Source: Tranzscheliella williamsii
Taxonomy: Eukaryota > Basidiomycota > Ustilaginomycetes > Ustilaginales > Ustilaginaceae
Reading direction: 5' to 3'
Assembly: GCA_023212725.1 (NCBI GenBank)
Contig: JALBYF010000023.1
Location: 186,001-250,000 of the forward strand
DNA: 64,000 nt
Positions within the stretch are counted from its first letter, which is position 1, and each line of letters begins with the position of its first letter. Made by a program: the position numbers and the translations under genes. The notes beneath the pieces were generated by a model. The model made no database searches, had not been told where the DNA came from, and was given only the letters and a program-made list of their open reading frames with translations. This document shows, piece after piece, positions 51,922 to 62,293 of the stretch.

Positions 51922-54900
51922 ATGGATCTTCATTTCGGCACTCCTGCTCGTCTTGAGCGCCAGATAGCCCAAGATCTTATGGCGAGCCAGTCGGACATCG
52001 ATCTTTCCGTACCGGGAGGCGATACCCGAGACATCAGCGCATCTATCACAAGAACGCCACTAGCTCCATCCAACAGGCAAAATACCTCGTTTTCACGGCT
52101 GTCTGACGCATATACCGACTCCAGATCTCAGTTGAGACCAGGAAAGAGTTCAACCGGAACACCTAAAGCCCTTATTTCTTTGTCATCCGCTGTGCAAAAT
52201 GCGGAAAAAGCAAAGCTTAACCCCACAACTGCGGGCGAACAGCCTAGAAACGGGTCGCATTCTGACTCGCAGCCAACGGGTGTACAAGCTGATGCCCCTC
52301 TGGCCTCCACTCCTTCATCAACCTCGGTCGTATCTACTGCTCTTCGGTCGCCGGTGTTCCCGGATCCCTACACCCATATTCGTTCGGTTTCGCCTCCTCT
52401 TACATCGACCCCCGTGCGTGGTGGTCCAGCTTCTACCATTGGATCTAGGTCGAGGACGACCATGACAGTGCGGCCCGACAACACGAGAGTCAATCAGACA
52501 AGCTCTGAACGAGAAGATACGTCGAAATTGTCAGCTACTAGGGGTACCTCTTCTGGCATCTCCGCGTCTACGCTGCTCGATGACTTGACCGCAAGTTCCA
52601 TTGCTCTCGAAGATGCTCGGGATAATTACGGTCATTCTCCCAACGGCATCCTTTCAGGCCCGTCCATAGCTTCACCAGCGCGAGGACGCGACTTTGTCGT
52701 CTACGACGCAGGCAATACTCAAGACGCCGCGAATCGCGAAGAAGGCACGCAACGCTCAGCAGCTTCGGCGCATCCTCCGTCCGGACCTGCTCGTGACTGG
52801 CGCAGTCGACGTGCTGAGAGACGAAGATTGGTGCAAGCTGACGTATCTGCCGTCGATTCGGAAGGAATGCAAACCCAGGTTGACCTCGATTCACACAGAA
52901 TTGCGACTTCGACACCAGACCAGAAGCTCAACCAGGCCTCTGAGCCTCCTGCACAGAGTACGGTTGAGCACGAAGACACGGCGACGGCGTACTCCAGCCC
53001 TGCAGCGGCTCGCCTCAATCGCCAAGACATTAATGCGAAAGCTCGAGTGGAGGCGGTCCTTCAGTCAGACATGGTGCCATTAACCTTCAGCACGCCCGGT
53101 CCGTCGGTTGAGGCCTCACAAGCCACTCCCAAGTCCGAGCAAGCTTCCACAGAGCGGGACAAGATGAAACAGTATCTACTCAACAGCGTGAGAGCCACGG
53201 AGAAGGTGCAGCCTATTAGAGGGCGGGCCTCGGATGCCCATCGTTACGCCGTCAATCGCAAAACGCAAACAGACCTAGACATGACATCAAGCTCGCAGCC
53301 TCGGGAGAATGCTGACGGGCGTCCTTCTTCTGCCGCTTCCAGTCTCCCCGCTTCGCGGCATCGAATGGACCGTCTTGGGAAGGCCAATACGTTCGCCGCT
53401 GGAAGAACGCCGTTACCCAAGGGCGGTGTTGCCGAACTCCTCAGACGTGGGGCACTCTTCGGGGTTCCTGATTCAAGTATGGGTTCAAGTGTTGCTCCTG
53501 ATACCCCTCTTCCAGCTAACCGCCATCTCGAGGCTCGCGAGCAGTCTCTAGATGCAGACCATGTCAGTGTCGTCGGCTCCGTGATGAGTCATTCGGAAGC
53601 GTCATCCAACGACCTAACCGCTGCGCCGAATGCATCTAGGCATGGAGCCCTTGGCTTACGTGCTAATACCTCATTTCCGGGTCTTGGTGCAGCAGAGGCG
53701 GGGACAGAAGCGAACTCTATCGCAAGACCTCGTATTGATGCTGCTCGTCTTGCTCTGTACCAAAGCAAACTAAACACCAAACTCGATGCCGAGAACGAGG
53801 AGCTCAAAAAGGAGCGTGACCAGCTGCTCAAAAGAGTAGAGCAGCTCGAAGCACGAACCTCATCTAATGATCACATCTGTCATAGCAGCGAGGACGCTTT
53901 AGCGGAGCAGCTTGAATCGGAGCGCGAAAAGGCGGCGGCTCTCGACAAGGAGGCCCAAGAACTTGCCGATCTCCTGGACGAAAAAGAGAGAGAAACAGAA
54001 GCACTACAGGAAATGCTCCGCGCGACTGAGACCAAGAGGAATAGCGAGCGGGATGTGGATGGAGTACAAGAACTGCGCTCACAGATAGAGGAGCTCCAAA
54101 CGCTGATCAACGAGCGCGACGAAGACATCGAAGATCTCGAAAAGAGACTAGAGCAAGAGAGGCAGCACATGGAAGAGCAAGTGCAGCATGCTAAAGCTTG
54201 TTCCATGGACGCGCTTGACAAGATCGAAGCGGAAAGGGATCACGCCTTGCAACGAGTCAAGGAACTTGGGTCCGAGCTCGCTTCCTTGACGCACGAAAGT
54301 AAGAGGGTGAAACCAGATGGTCTTTCACCTATTGGCAAGAAGGAAGGTGGTTTTGCGGCATCACCTGAAGGAGGCAAAGACACGGATATGGAGCTGCAAG
54401 AGCTTTCATCAAAGCTTGAGTCAACAATGAGCAAGCTCACAGACGAACAGGCCAGCTCGAACGCCCTGCGGGAAAAAGTCGCCGAATACGAGCAGGAAAT
54501 TCGCAAACTCAACGTCGCTTTAGACAATGCCCATCGCCATTTAGCTGGCCAGGAACATGAGCTCAGCGAAGCACGTCACAGGCTAGAAACGCTTGGACAG
54601 ACAGGATCTAGCAGCCCGCCAGCGTCGTCACAGTCGAGTGCGATGCTGAGGAACGAGAAGATCAGGCTTCTCGAGAGTCAGAAGGATGAGCTTGAGAAGC
54701 GAGTCAAGCAGTATCGCGAAATGATCAGTATTGGAGTAGGCAAGAACCTGTCCAACCTTTCCGTAAATACAGACAGCAAGTCGGAGCATCGATCAAACGA
54801 TCCTGTTACGCCAGGCAAACTCGTCAGCGCGTCGCCGCTACCCAGATCGGTCATGAGCCTACGCAATGTCTCCGCCTTCAAGACCCCTGGTTCGCCTGGG

Positions 54901-56658
54901 CCCCTAAGCGATGCTTCGTGGCTGTATAACGAATCCAGTCTCGGAGCGGCTGGAATAGTGGAAAAGATAGCATATCTCGAGAGTGCTTTGGATGAGGCCA
55001 ACGCCTCCATTGATGCCAAGCTGCAGCAACTTGATAGCGCAGGTGTCGCTCACCTAACCCTGGCTGAGCGTCTTGAACGGGCTCATGAGCGCATCGCAGA
55101 GCTAGAAGCTGAACTCGAAAGGCTTCAGATGGTTGGTACATCAAGCACGGTCATTCGCGGGAGCAGTCCCAGCAAGAGCAACATACAGAGACGAAGAGTC
55201 TTTGCGGATGTTCACGCTCAGCTTGAAGCACTTAAAAGTCGGTGGGCCGGAGATCATGAAAAGCTTCAGCAGCGAGAAAAAGACGTCGAACGAAGGGAAC
55301 AAGAGCTTCAGGACCGAGAAACGGAGAAAAGACAGTATCGCGAAGTTCTTGTTGAGCTCGAGAAGTTCAAAGAAGCCACATCGTCGCTACAGCACGACTT
55401 GCAAGAAGAACGAAGAAAGCAACGAAGTATGCTAGTCGAACGCCGGACCACATCGCACCAGAAGGATGCGATCGAAGGGAGCCTTTCACGTACGCAAGGC
55501 GAGCTCGACTCCGTCAAGAGAAGACTGGATGAGAAGATGGGAGGTCTGGAAGAATTGAGCAGACGCTATATGGAACGCTCCGTACAACAGGACAGCTCAT
55601 CTCGGTCCTCTGAACAAGCAGCTATCGAGAAGCGTTTGGACGACCTGGCTAGGCAGTTTCAGCAAGCCCAAGCCGAGGTTGAAGTGCTCAAAAGCGAGCG
55701 AAATACGCTGCTTTCGCAAAGAGCGGAACTGCATCACGACTTCGCCAAAGCCAACGAAAAGTTTGAAAAAGTGCAGGCGGATCTAGGTGCTTCAAGAGCG
55801 GCATTGTCAGCGCATCGCGCGCAGCTCGATGACCAGATCGAGCAAATGGAAGCGGCTCACGCTGCATTACGGGACAAGAAAACCGCCTTCCAACAGGTCG
55901 CTGGAGACAGGGACAGACTCCGAGCAGAAAGGGACGAGATCGTCAGAGATGTTGGGATGTTCGAAAGCGAGCTCAGGAGATTAAGACGTGAGGCCGATCA
56001 GCAAGGTCAAGATTTGGAAGTGCTCCGCGCCGAAAGAGAAGAGGCTCGGAGACAACACATACTAGAAGACCGGGAGAAAGAACAACAAAGGGCAGATTTC
56101 ATCAATCAAGTGCAAACCCTAGTGGCTCAACTGAAGTCGAAGACTCTTGAGGTTGAGCGGATCAAGGACAAGCTCGACAGCTTAGAACAGTCTCGAGCAA
56201 CCAACCCCCCGCCGTATGCAGAGACACAGGCCGCTTCTCAACTGAGGCAACTTCACGACCAGGAATGCAAAGGATTGATGCTGCAGATCAAGTATCTGAA
56301 GCTGAGGCTGAACAGAGAAATGGACCTGCGAGCAGATTTGTCCCATCAAAAGCAATATATTTGTCTACTGCTCAAAGGTCTTACAAAAACAGACCAGGAA
56401 GTTGGGCGAATCATCTTTGACCTTCAGATCCGAAGTCCAAAAGGGCAAAGCGATAAATCGCGGAATGGACGTCCGACTCCCTCCTCGAGATGGAAGAAGG
56501 CCCTGACCGTCGCTGTAGCGATCGCCCGGATGCACCGTCTGGCAGGCAGACTGCGAACAAGCACAGAACTGAAAACTACCTTGCAGAAGGCTCATCTCGA
56601 AGTGCGATCAAGGAGAGCCCCTCTTGCTCAAGCGCCGACAACTGCCACAAAATGGTAG
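51922..56658 (+). CDS. Pericentrin/Pcp1-type spindle pole body coiled-coil protein
   Basis: 1578 residues, one exon. The first ~600 residues are Ser/Thr-rich and disordered. A centrosomin-N-terminal-motif-like segment at ~606-640 (NTKLDAENEELKKERDQLLK) marks the site used to recruit gamma-tubulin complexes in Pcp1/Spc110/Cnn-type proteins. An almost continuous coiled coil follows to ~1440, with breaks rich in Ser/Pro. The C-terminus (~1442-1545) reads as a PACT region: MLQIKYLKLRLNREMDLRAD, then HQKQYICLLLKGL, and WKKALTVAVAIARMHRLAGR, the calmodulin/SPB-targeting part. It should tether microtubule nucleation to the spindle pole body. Orthologue status relative to S. pombe Pcp1 is inferred from domain order. 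Confidence 0.87.
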   Translation: MDLHFGTPARLERQIAQDLMASQSDIDLSVPGGDTRDISASITRTPLAPSNRQNTSFSRLSDAYTDSRSQLRPGKSSTGTPKALISLSSAVQNAEKAKLNPTTAGEQPRNGSHSDSQPTGVQADAPLASTPSSTSVVSTALRSPVFPDPYTHIRSVSPPLTSTPVRGGPASTIGSRSRTTMTVRPDNTRVNQTSSEREDTSKLSATRGTSSGISASTLLDDLTASSIALEDARDNYGHSPNGILSGPSIASPARGRDFVVYDAGNTQDAANREEGTQRSAASAHPPSGPARDWRSRRAERRRLVQADVSAVDSEGMQTQVDLDSHRIATSTPDQKLNQASEPPAQSTVEHEDTATAYSSPAAARLNRQDINAKARVEAVLQSDMVPLTFSTPGPSVEASQATPKSEQASTERDKMKQYLLNSVRATEKVQPIRGRASDAHRYAVNRKTQTDLDMTSSSQPRENADGRPSSAASSLPASRHRMDRLGKANTFAAGRTPLPKGGVAELLRRGALFGVPDSSMGSSVAPDTPLPANRHLEAREQSLDADHVSVVGSVMSHSEASSNDLTAAPNASRHGALGLRANTSFPGLGAAEAGTEANSIARPRIDAARLALYQSKLNTKLDAENEELKKERDQLLKRVEQLEARTSSNDHICHSSEDALAEQLESEREKAAALDKEAQELADLLDEKERETEALQEMLRATETKRNSERDVDGVQELRSQIEELQTLINERDEDIEDLEKRLEQERQHMEEQVQHAKACSMDALDKIEAERDHALQRVKELGSELASLTHESKRVKPDGLSPIGKKEGGFAASPEGGKDTDMELQELSSKLESTMSKLTDEQASSNALREKVAEYEQEIRKLNVALDNAHRHLAGQEHELSEARHRLETLGQTGSSSPPASSQSSAMLRNEKIRLLESQKDELEKRVKQYREMISIGVGKNLSNLSVNTDSKSEHRSNDPVTPGKLVSASPLPRSVMSLRNVSAFKTPGSPGPLSDASWLYNESSLGAAGIVEKIAYLESALDEANASIDAKLQQLDSAGVAHLTLAERLERAHERIAELEAELERLQMVGTSSTVIRGSSPSKSNIQRRRVFADVHAQLEALKSRWAGDHEKLQQREKDVERREQELQDRETEKRQYREVLVELEKFKEATSSLQHDLQEERRKQRSMLVERRTTSHQKDAIEGSLSRTQGELDSVKRRLDEKMGGLEELSRRYMERSVQQDSSSRSSEQAAIEKRLDDLARQFQQAQAEVEVLKSERNTLLSQRAELHHDFAKANEKFEKVQADLGASRAALSAHRAQLDDQIEQMEAAHAALRDKKTAFQQVAGDRDRLRAERDEIVRDVGMFESELRRLRREADQQGQDLEVLRAEREEARRQHILEDREKEQQRADFINQVQTLVAQLKSKTLEVERIKDKLDSLEQSRATNPPPYAETQAASQLRQLHDQECKGLMLQIKYLKLRLNREMDLRADLSHQKQYICLLLKGLTKTDQEVGRIIFDLQIRSPKGQSDKSRNGRPTPSSRWKKALTVAVAIARMHRLAGRLRTSTELKTTLQKAHLEVRSRRAPLAQAPTTATKW

Positions 56659-56898
56659 GATGCATGAACGAAAACTCATATGAACAACTCTGAGAGCACA
56701 TGGTACTTGCTACGCGCTTGCACGCAACAGCATGGTCCATGAAAAGTTCTACATACAGAGTACTGTTATATCCAACACCCATAACCGGAATATGAGGAGC
56801 TGTGCACGGGATCTGGTGATTAGCGGTGACTTGTGACCTTCTTTTCTATATTAGTATTAACCTTGGTTGTCATATTCGTCCAATGTTTCTCTGTCATG
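56659..56898. other. Convergent 3' spacer
   Basis: 240 bp AT-rich stretch between the spindle-pole and phospholipase stop codons; nothing else is seen. Confidence 0.5.
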
Positions 56899-59800
56899 TC
56901 AATCCGTCGCCTTATTTGGTTTTCCATCGGGCACCTTGAGTTCCGGGATCAGCGTGAGCTCATCGTTCTTGTCCCAGTCCATGAAAATCTGCGTTAGGAC
57001 GAATGTGGCAAAGTCGGGGTGAGTCCAATAGGCAAGATGAGCACTGAACATGTCGAGATACCCGCTTAATGAGATGCTAGCAGAAAGATGGAAATCTATA
57101 CTGCCGTTGGGGTTTAGAGCACGAAAGCGCCTTTCCGCCTCTTCAAGACCATCGAGGTCGAAGCTGGCCTTCCCCGAGCTTTCATCCGTACTACCGTTTG
57201 CCGCTCCCAAAACGACTACTTCGGGCTGCAGGGATTTCTTGCGTCCACCGGACTCGGTTTGCAGCTCCGTCCAACACCGTTCCTCGTATCCGTTGGACTT
57301 TTCTTGAGATTTCTTACGCTGCTGATCTAGCTGGTGCATCTTTGTCACTTTTTGTATATAGTCGGAGTTGTCAATGACTTTTCGACCGACCTCGCGCTGA
57401 TCTAGTTGTGACTGTTCGCCATGCGTCAGATTCTCAGTTTTCGGATGAACCTCATTGGCCAGTAAATGCGTGTGGCGCATGATCTTCCCGACACCTCGAA
57501 AAGGATGATCAGCATACCGTTCAAAGATTCTAGTCACGCTAATCTTCGGCAAGGCGAGAGAACGCAGAAGGGCTTCAGTGGCGGCCTCAATAGGTATCGG
57601 CTTGATGAGACTGGCATATTTGGCGTCGACAGTAGGACCTAGTTGGAAAGCTACCGGGTCATTAGGGTTGAAAACGTTGTATACAGTTTCGGCGGCAAGA
57701 CAGCCATATCTCCCGACGACGTCTCGTGATGCAGATTGTAGCTCATTTTTATCGGCCAAACTCGGCCTGGCGCCCCTTCTGGCAATTAACTGGGCGCCGT
57801 CAAGGTAGAAGAAAAACGCGACTGGAGATCCGATGAAGAAGAGGTTCTTGACATTAAAGTGAAGATGGCTATTGTCCGTAAGTTTCGCGGAATTCTCTTT
57901 GCTTAGTTCGAAGAGCGTTGGCACCTTGGTCGGCTGTGCGGAAAGTATATCGGCGGCCAGCGCAGAACCAAGAGAATGGCCAATGAGAGAGACACGACCG
58001 CCTTTTCTCTCGAAATCTGGGTTTCGTCGACAGAACAGGCGATAAGTGCGGTTCAACTCAGAGACTACAGAGTCTATCATCCTTCGACGATGTCGTGATA
58101 GATAGAAAGGAACGTCCAGGACGACTTTGCTTATGACGTTGCGAACGAGTGGAATCGCAGCAGTGTTTGTGATGTCGCTCAGGCTGTAGACATTGTCGCT
58201 GGATGCTGGCTCGTCGTCGAACTCCACAAATCTGCGCCAGCAGATAGGAAGGAATTGCGCACGCTTGCCTCTGGACAGTTGCCGAATAGCCGGGTCCGTG
58301 GCGGTCCTACCAGCAAGGTCACGAAGGTGCTCCACATCATAGACGAAATTCAGCGCTTCAAAGTCTTCAGTAAGCTGCTGGCCGATACCATGTATCGCAA
58401 AGACCAGTTCAGGTGGTTCATCCTTGCGATCATCTGGTAGCTGATCATGAATCCTGTCAGCTTGGCGTTGCCTATCCAATTCATTTTCGGTTGTTACCTG
58501 CTTTTTCTTTCGCTTTTCTTCTTCTCCTGCGTCACGCTGGTCGTATCCCAAAAGCCTTTTGAGTGCAACAAGAGGGCGCATTGCTTCATCGCTTGACGGG
58601 ACTAGTTTGGCTGCGAAAGAACGTCGGTCGTCCATGTTGTCCTTTGAAGGTCTCGCTGTTTGCGCAGGCCCATCAGCGCCCCCGCCCGAGGGTGGAGCTT
58701 GGTCAGTATGAGCAGTTCCACTGTGCTTAGAGGCCGACCTTGCACCGAGACTGGAACCCGACTGTTGCGCTTCGGTGTAAAGCGATGAGCGCAGTTTCGC
58801 GTCAGTTTTCTGACCTTCATCGTCTGCAGCCCAAGGTAAGTTAAACTGAAACAATGGACCAGACGACTTATCACTCGCAATTTCTTCAGCACGATCAAAG
58901 CCTCTTATGACGATTGAACCCCCCAGCACAGAGAGCAGACTGCCTTTGAAATCCTCGAAAAAGATACGACCGGTTTGAGCGTCTTGGAAAGATACTTGGC
59001 CTGAATTCTCTGTGCTAGGCAATGGCCACAATGGTGGTTTGACCTGCTCCATAGCATCATCGCTTGCGACGTCGCCCGCTCGAGTTGGTGTATGTGAAGA
59101 CGAAGACGATGGCGACGCAGGGGAAGAAGAGAGCCAAGGCTTCGCACTTGCATAAGCTTTGTCCAAATCCTGGCTTAAGGGATTGTCCCAGCTGATTGGG
59201 ACATATGAGCCGTCCGTCAGTGACGAGTAGAACCACGTAGCTCGAACAACTTTAAGTAGCACACCTTTCCAAAAAACAGGATAAAGAGACATGGTCTCTA
59301 GATCGACATCGAACAGATTGTCCTCCATCACTTCCACCCTCGCTATACGTTCTGACTCGGGTTCGTCGGGATCGAGGACATGGTCGACCTGCGTCTTGTG
59401 CTCATCGGAGTCATCTTCATCTCGTTCTTTGGAAGAGGGTTTTGCAGATTGCTCTGATTCGGTCCGTGCTGCAGTTCCACGAGGCTTGCGATTAGTTAGA
59501 GGGTTGTAGCTCTGAAGGCGATCAAGCCATGACGAAGACGGCTCTGTGTCAGAAGGGTCCCCAGCTGCCGGCGCTCGGGTTTCTTGAGCTACAGAGCTAG
59601 CAGAGTGCAGTGCACCCCCTGCAGATGGAGACGAGCGGGAACCCAACCCGCGTCCGTCTTTTGGCGTGGCATGGCCTGACCGTGTAGGGGGATCTGCTTC
59701 TTGCGCAGCTCGTCTCTTGACCTGCAATGCCCACTCTGCGCCTCCTAGCTGGTTCCATTTGCTTTCCAGTTTTTCGTCATCGCAATCACGGAAAGTTGCC

Positions 59801-59967
59801 CATGTTTTGCCACGAGCGTACATCCATCGGGCTCTTTGAATTGGTGGCGAATCAGAATCATCTCCTGACGCTGGTCGTTTCGGTTCCGCTTGCGCCTCCG
59901 TTCGCATTGGTTCTTGCATCAGTGGAGGTGAATGCACTGGCGATAACTGTTTGCCAGTGTGAGGCAT
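56899..59967 (-). CDS. DDHD-domain phospholipase (phosphatidic-acid-preferring PLA1 type)
   Basis: 1022 residues from the first ATG (59967); the frame runs 56 codons farther upstream from a GTG, without ATG. The N-terminal region has RWMYARGKTWATFRDCDDEK, the WWE-like phosphoinositide/substrate region of the family. The lipase signature is RVSLIGHSLGSALAADI with Ser665 in the G-x-S-x-G elbow; ELVFAIHGIGQQL lies upstream. The DDHD region at the C-terminus holds YNVFNPNDPVAFQLGP and GYLDMFSAHLAYW with the expected Asp/His residues. Such enzymes hydrolyse phosphatidic acid or related phospholipids at the ER-Golgi. A short protein-like upstream ORF begins at 60254 (listed separately). The last intronless stretch ends 'GKPNKATD'. 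Confidence 0.88.
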   Translation of the reverse strand: MPHTGKQLSPVHSPPLMQEPMRTEAQAEPKRPASGDDSDSPPIQRARWMYARGKTWATFRDCDDEKLESKWNQLGGAEWALQVKRRAAQEADPPTRSGHATPKDGRGLGSRSSPSAGGALHSASSVAQETRAPAAGDPSDTEPSSSWLDRLQSYNPLTNRKPRGTAARTESEQSAKPSSKERDEDDSDEHKTQVDHVLDPDEPESERIARVEVMEDNLFDVDLETMSLYPVFWKGVLLKVVRATWFYSSLTDGSYVPISWDNPLSQDLDKAYASAKPWLSSSPASPSSSSSHTPTRAGDVASDDAMEQVKPPLWPLPSTENSGQVSFQDAQTGRIFFEDFKGSLLSVLGGSIVIRGFDRAEEIASDKSSGPLFQFNLPWAADDEGQKTDAKLRSSLYTEAQQSGSSLGARSASKHSGTAHTDQAPPSGGGADGPAQTARPSKDNMDDRRSFAAKLVPSSDEAMRPLVALKRLLGYDQRDAGEEEKRKKKQVTTENELDRQRQADRIHDQLPDDRKDEPPELVFAIHGIGQQLTEDFEALNFVYDVEHLRDLAGRTATDPAIRQLSRGKRAQFLPICWRRFVEFDDEPASSDNVYSLSDITNTAAIPLVRNVISKVVLDVPFYLSRHRRRMIDSVVSELNRTYRLFCRRNPDFERKGGRVSLIGHSLGSALAADILSAQPTKVPTLFELSKENSAKLTDNSHLHFNVKNLFFIGSPVAFFFYLDGAQLIARRGARPSLADKNELQSASRDVVGRYGCLAAETVYNVFNPNDPVAFQLGPTVDAKYASLIKPIPIEAATEALLRSLALPKISVTRIFERYADHPFRGVGKIMRHTHLLANEVHPKTENLTHGEQSQLDQREVGRKVIDNSDYIQKVTKMHQLDQQRKKSQEKSNGYEERCWTELQTESGGRKKSLQPEVVVLGAANGSTDESSGKASFDLDGLEEAERRFRALNPNGSIDFHLSASISLSGYLDMFSAHLAYWTHPDFATFVLTQIFMDWDKNDELTLIPELKVPDGKPNKATD

Positions 59968-60140
59968 GATGGCTTCGGCACAAAATGAGCAGACGCCGCC
60001 TACCTCGGCAAAGGACTCTGTACAAGCCCGAAGCAACCGAGGCCTCAGACGCCGAGCAGGATCCTCTAGCTTTAATTTCGGGACATTACGCACATCAAGT
60101 CGCAAGGAGGCAGGCAATATCACTGGCGTGGTCACTGCGT

Positions 60141-60254
60141 CTATAGTCCACGGAAAAGTAGGATTTTTGGTTCGCAGTCGGGCTCTATGCGGTCGTAATG
60201 GCGAACGACTAGTTGCCAGAAGTGATCATCAGGCTGGTGCTCGTAATTCTGCAT
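60141..60254 (-). promoter_or_regulatory. 37-codon upstream ORF or possible first exon of the DDHD gene
   Basis: An ATG-initiated frame encodes MQNYEHQPDDHFWQLVVRHY then DRIEPDCEPKILLFRGL and a stop. It looks protein-like and lies ~290 bp upstream of the DDHD ATG in another frame. No strong splice donor joins it to the lipase frame, so an upstream ORF is as likely as an exon. Confidence 0.4.
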
Positions 60255-60820
60255 GTGATGATAGTGGTGGTGATAGTATAATAAATGAGTTTAGTTCTTG
60301 TGACTTACTGTGACTGTGACCCAAGATGCTACAGCGAGGGTGTGATCTCTCTGAACGGCTCGGCACAATGATGGAAGACTACATGGGCCCCGGGATTTTT
60401 CAAGCCAAAACCCTTGTGAGAGTACTAGTACGTGAAATCATGCTCAGTCTAGGCGATACGCTCGCGCGCATAGGCGACAAGTCATTTTCAGTCTTCAGCG
60501 ACGCTTCGATACGCGGCGTACAATTTCTAAATTGGTCTCACTGGGAATGTGATAAAATGGAGGTCGCAGATGTTTGTAGCTGCCGATCTGAGGCACCCCT
60601 TTTCCGTTTTTAGATATCACAACTTAGACTACTTTATAAGCTTGCTGCGCCACTTACACCGTCCCATTGTGGTTCCTCAACTAGTCCCCATCCCCTATCT
60701 TGACGTTCACCATCATCAGCCTCTTCTCCACCTCCTTAGTTACCATATCACCCTTCAATTACGGCCTGCTCATGCCGAACACGTTTACCTATAGGCTGGC
60801 ATCGTTGGCATAGTTCTCTG
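60255..60820. promoter_or_regulatory. Divergent promoter DDHD lipase / small membrane protein
   Basis: Contains a GTGGTGATAGTATAATAA stretch and a GTGACT-type repeat (GTGACTTACTGTGACTGTGACCC near 60300-60322). No gene is seen. Confidence 0.5.
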
Positions 60821-61921
60821 ATGATGAAGTCGGCTCAGAGCTGTGCGGTAACGCTGTTGCTGTTGATGTGCGCTCTGCAGTCTGTCCAGGCCAGTCCTCA
60901 AGCAAATCAATCCTTGCCCTTCCAGGCTGAGTATACATCTCGCCTCAAGTCGGGCTATCAACGCTTAGTAGAGCCACTCAGCTCAGCAGGCTCTTCTCTC
61001 TCGCGGCTTGCCGGATCTACCAGGTTTTACTCTTCAACGCAGAGCATGCTTTCAACCGTGCAATCCGCTCCTCCACCGCCTGGTAACTCATTGCTCGACA
61101 ATCTCAGCAGGCATTGGACCGAGGCGGACAGTACAAAGCAGACCTTCATGGCCGTCTTTTTAATCGTGCAGATCATATGTCTACTTTGGGCCATCAAACG
61201 TTCCTTCGACAAGATATTCGGTCGAAGAGCCGAATACCGAAACCGGCGTACCAAAAGATTTGCGCGTCGTGCCGCTGTAGCTGCCGCAGGTGGTCTGTCC
61301 AAGGTCTCCATTCCCTTAAGTCATGAGCGTGCACTATATCGTTCCGTTACAAAACCTCAACTTCCTCCCCGACCTCCAAGAGGTCATCCAGCGCTTCAAG
61401 GTAACCAGCGGCGTGAAGAAAAGACCGATCCTCAAACCACAGTCACTGGTGAGATCATTTTGCCTTCATGGACAGAGCAGGGTCCCACTACACTCAACGT
61501 TATAATTGAAGAACCTGACCGCGAAGGTTCTTCAGACGATTTTTGGTCTCCTGATCAAAATGCTTTAAAACGCTGTCCTACGCTTACAGAGACTGCCGCC
61601 TCATGGCAGAACACGCTCGTCGAGCATGGTATTCTACGTTCAAGCAGCCCTAGCAATTCTTCCGGACCTACTCACCCTTGGTCTCTTCGCACCAGCTTTT
61701 TTGGCAATCAGGGGTCGCTAAGGCTGAGGGAACGGAATGAGTTTGCTACTCTCCCTTTCTCCATTGATCGCTCCACCACACCGGACACTCGCCTAGAAGA
61801 AGTAAAGCGGCCTTTCAGTCGAGCCTCCACTGCTACCCAGGACTGGCGTCCGCAGCCAGTTCACGAGGCTAGCCTTCAAGATGCCGAGCACGCGGAATCG
61901 AGCTGGTCTCCTCTCGTGTAG
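60821..61921 (+). CDS. Unassigned secretory-pathway single-span membrane protein
   Basis: 366 residues. The N-terminus is a signal peptide (hydrophobic 9-24, AVTLLLLMCALQSVQA; cleavage likely after QASPQ-like site ~25). A lumenal or external segment to ~105 is Ser-rich with few charges. One transmembrane helix spans ~107-126 (QTFMAVFLIVQIICLLWAIK), followed by a strongly basic run (RSFDKIFGRRAEYRNRRTKR), so the C-terminal ~235 residues should be cytosolic: type I topology. The tail is Pro/Ser/Arg-rich with no enzyme motif. Shape resembles small surface sensors or adaptors, but no family is recognised. Confidence 0.75.
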   Translation: MMKSAQSCAVTLLLLMCALQSVQASPQANQSLPFQAEYTSRLKSGYQRLVEPLSSAGSSLSRLAGSTRFYSSTQSMLSTVQSAPPPPGNSLLDNLSRHWTEADSTKQTFMAVFLIVQIICLLWAIKRSFDKIFGRRAEYRNRRTKRFARRAAVAAAGGLSKVSIPLSHERALYRSVTKPQLPPRPPRGHPALQGNQRREEKTDPQTTVTGEIILPSWTEQGPTTLNVIIEEPDREGSSDDFWSPDQNALKRCPTLTETAASWQNTLVEHGILRSSSPSNSSGPTHPWSLRTSFFGNQGSLRLRERNEFATLPFSIDRSTTPDTRLEEVKRPFSRASTATQDWRPQPVHEASLQDAEHAESSWSPLV

Positions 61922-62293
61922 GCTGTCGCTATCTCCAATTACGTCCCATCACCATTCACAATGTATAGCCGTCTCCTGACTCAGAATGCCCGCCCCCACC
62001 ATCGATCCCCGTCTCTTTAATCAGCATCGGTGCTCCTGGTTTGCTCTACTATAATCACGCTCGCGTGTTCCCATTCAACCGTATTTCGAAGGCCTGCCAT
62101 CTCCCATTTCAACCGTACCCACAGTCACGTTCCTGACTCGCTTTGCCCTTGTAGCATCACAACGATTCGTCATTACCGCATAATATACCTTGTTCATGCC
62201 GCATATGCCGTCAGTCTGCCTCGGTGTCAACATGTGTTGAATTATTAGCTTCATCGCTTGTAGAATGGCGCTGTTGCGATGCTCTAGCACAGT
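61922..62293. other. Convergent 3' spacer
   Basis: 372 bp between the membrane protein stop and the transporter stop. Frames here lack recognisable features. Confidence 0.5.
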
